Below the pieces are notes generated by a model that made no database searches, was not told where the DNA came from, and worked only from the letters and a program-made list of their open reading frames with translations. From NCBI RefSeq assembly GCF_014805625.2, contig NW_023998414.1, positions 25,464,525 to 25,528,524 on the forward strand: a stretch of 64,000 nt of DNA, read 5' to 3'. The DNA comes from Glossina fuscipes. Its lineage: Eukaryota; Arthropoda; Insecta; Diptera; Glossinidae. The translations under genes were made by a program, and so were the position numbers. Below, one piece after another: positions 61,928 through 64,000 of this stretch; position 1 is the first letter of the stretch; every line of letters begins with the position of its first letter.

Positions 61928-62012
61928 GTTTTGATGATTTATTTACTGATTTTTTTTTTTTGTTTTTTTTTTGGCAATCTTCAATTTTCATTCATTTCCT
62001 TTCTTTCACCAG

Positions 62013-62500
62013 GTGATCGTATTACTGTGCGCTGCGATCTAGAAGCTTTTGTCTACGATAATTCCAGATCAAATTCTGTTAAAAACGACACACATAAGTC
62101 CCAGACTCATTTAGGAACAAATTTGGAATTCATGCAGAATTCTCAGCAACAAAATCTTGATGATGATAATGACAGTCTAGAGGAGAACGACGAAGAGGAG
62201 GATGATGAAAATATGATAGACGGAAGCAGTAGTGATCAAGAGCAGCAGCAGGATGATTATGATAGTTTAACATTGAAAAGGAAAATCCGGACTACTACCA
62301 GCACAACAACAACGACTACGACCACAATTGCACCTGCGTTACTAAACACTCCACCGAACTATCATTGTCGCGGCGAAGGCCTGCCAGGACGAACTACGCG
62401 ATGGAGTGCTTTAGCTGCGCCATCTTGCCGCGGTAAATGGTTAAGGCTTACTCTGAGAACACCTAAAAAATGTACACATGCGCAATTCATTTATGTTTAA
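62013..62500 (+). CDS. last exon of an SBSPON-like secreted protein
   Basis: The acceptor is tttcaccag|. It codes DRITVRCDLEAFVYD, then about 100 low-complexity residues (Gln/Asp/Glu-rich, then a threonine run near 62,295-62,325). A Cys-rich end follows: HCRGEGLPGRTTRWSALAAP, SCRGKWLRLTL, then KKCTHAQFIYV before the stop at 62,498. The four C-terminal cysteines and the RW..P.C.GKW core suggest the end of an extracellular SBSPON-type domain, split by an acidic/Thr insert. Earlier exons, expected to carry somatomedin B and thrombospondin domains, were not found in this window. The product would be a secreted matrix protein if the family call holds. Confidence 0.65.
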
Positions 62501-62820
62501 TTGACATAATGTAAACATAACACTTGTATGCTTTTCGATGATTTATATATAAATGAAAAATTTTTATTTTTTTTTCTTTCACCATATCTTACAATAAGAA
62601 CTTCTTTTCATCTCCAAACATTGGAAAGAGATAAACTTAAAAATTAAAAGGAAATACCTTATTATGTATGTAGTAGGTAAACAAATAAGAAAAAAAAAAA
62701 AAAAACAGAAAAAGCGAAATATTAATAATTAAGTTGACGATCACCTTTCCTTATGAACCTACATGCAGCAATCATTACGTCATTTCGTTTTTAAAATCAT
62801 TGCAAAATCAATGTGTATGA

Positions 62821-62839
62821 AATAAATGAATAAATAAAA
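62821..62839 (+). terminator. candidate polyadenylation signals of the SBSPON-like gene
   Basis: Two or three overlapping AATAAA hexamers about 320 nt after the stop codon, in an AT-rich 3' flank. Confidence 0.4.
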
Positions 62840-62849
62840 AGTGAAAAAC

Positions 62850-64000
62850 TTTCTTTAAGAAAGTTTTTAAATAGTTTTAAAATAATTGCAAAAAGATTTA
62901 TTTTTATTTTTAAAACTTGCCTAAGCTACGGTTTGTATAAATATCCTATATTCGGCGTATTAACGAATTTTCGGTACTCAACTATATCAAATAGTCCTCT
63001 ATACTCAGAAACATCGATATGGAAAGTGTTATATGCCCATAAAATTATTGAAACTGTCACACACACACACAAACATTATATCTCATTGTGTTTAAAGACC
63101 TTTTGGCATCACTCGACGATCTTCATTGCACCTTTCGCATGAGCACTTGGGCATTTCTTGACAAGAGGTAAATAGTGTTAGGATTTGAAATGAAACTGGT
63201 GTGGAGACTCAAATGAATTAATAATCTATAGGTGACAGATTCAAAGACAACTGAATCCCAACATGGAAATAAATTTTGAAAAATTATGAAAAAAAACATT
63301 TTTAAATCGGAGTAAGCAATGGCCATTTGTTGACGAAATGAGACTGCTCCTGATTAGTCACTTAGCAAGCATCCCTTGCAACCATAACCAGGCGGAGACC
63401 ATGACCGACGATTAAATATTTCATCTGTGTAACCGCTTTAATCTCCGATCGTATATCATCGTTAAGTATGATTCATTGAAAACGGGCAGTCTTCGTTGAA
63501 CGTTGACTTTGCACTCAATTGAACTTTTTAGTAATTAGATGACCATATCGACAGCATCTTAACAAGATGAAAATCCAGCCAAAGCATTGTCCGAACACTT
63601 GTTGCCGCACCTTTATTATTACCGAATTCCTTCCGATGATTTACGAGCGCTTCCTTTTCTTGGCAAATGACTGAAACAAAACGCATCGAATATACATTTA
63701 TTGCATGTTCACAAAAGATATTTAAACTTCATATACGTTATTTTAAAATAATTATAAAAATTTCTACTTTCTCTTGGTAAAAATCCTCCACTTACATTGT
63801 CGCACTTACGCACATAAATCTAAGCGCCGTATGTTGAATATGCCGACGCACAATTTTCATTCTTGAAAAGTTGGACGAGCTAATTAAATTTTAGTTTTTA
63901 AAAATATTTTTCTGATTTTGCTTTTAAAAGTTGTTTTCTTGCGTTTTTATGATATATGAATAAAAAATAATAGGAGAGAGTTTTGTTTATTTTGTTGCTA
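62850..64000. other. 3' flank of SBSPON-like gene
   Basis: AT-rich sequence after the candidate polyadenylation signals. A short (CA)n at 63,059-63,069. No gene or repeat family recognised. Confidence 0.5.

Overview
The window is animal nuclear DNA from a higher (cyclorrhaphan) fly. It is AT-rich, full of microsatellites and decayed transposable elements, and its coding capacity is confined to short spliced exons. The organism call rests on one gene: the minus strand carries what looks like a complete sevenless (sev) receptor tyrosine kinase, the insect orthologue of vertebrate ROS1. The species cannot be named from this sequence. Identity to Drosophila Sev was judged from memory of the family, not by a search.

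Layout. Bases 1-23,000 hold no recognisable gene: intergenic or intronic AT-rich DNA with several copies of a dispersed repeat, simple repeats, one tRNA-derived SINE (16,592-16,764) and a diverged tandem duplication (22,441-22,581). Bases 23,632-49,002 are sev on the minus strand. I place twelve coding exons, all with GT/AG borders. Their summed length is 7,416 nt, which is 2,471 codons plus stop with every splice phase consistent. The longest open frame (up to 30,252) is not a single exon: its N-terminal part reads through a 68-nt intron. The first sev intron (13.6 kb) holds a decayed jockey-type LINE, a second SINE copy and a possible mariner fragment. The second intron (1.7 kb) holds a decayed mariner transposase. 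Bases 49,003-61,850 are a gene-poor interval with more dispersed repeats, a related SINE, a ~9-bp minisatellite interrupted by a 10-N assembly gap, and a 5'-truncated LINE with an RNase H domain (60,331-61,794). On the plus strand at 61,851-62,500 are the last two exons of a second gene. Its cysteine-rich C-terminus resembles somatomedin B/thrombospondin type 1 proteins (SBSPON, RPE-spondin). The final 1.5 kb is 3' flank.

How the parts relate. sev and the SBSPON-like gene lie head to head in outline (minus and plus), about 13 kb apart; the 5' part of the second gene was not found. The most interesting repeat biology is a possible SINE/LINE pair. Two SINE copies have perfect target-site duplications, and both end in TAA repeats. 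The RNase-H-type LINE fragment ends in the same TAA repeat and has its own 11-bp target-site duplication. That LINE inserted 46 nt upstream of a coding exon of the SBSPON-like gene.
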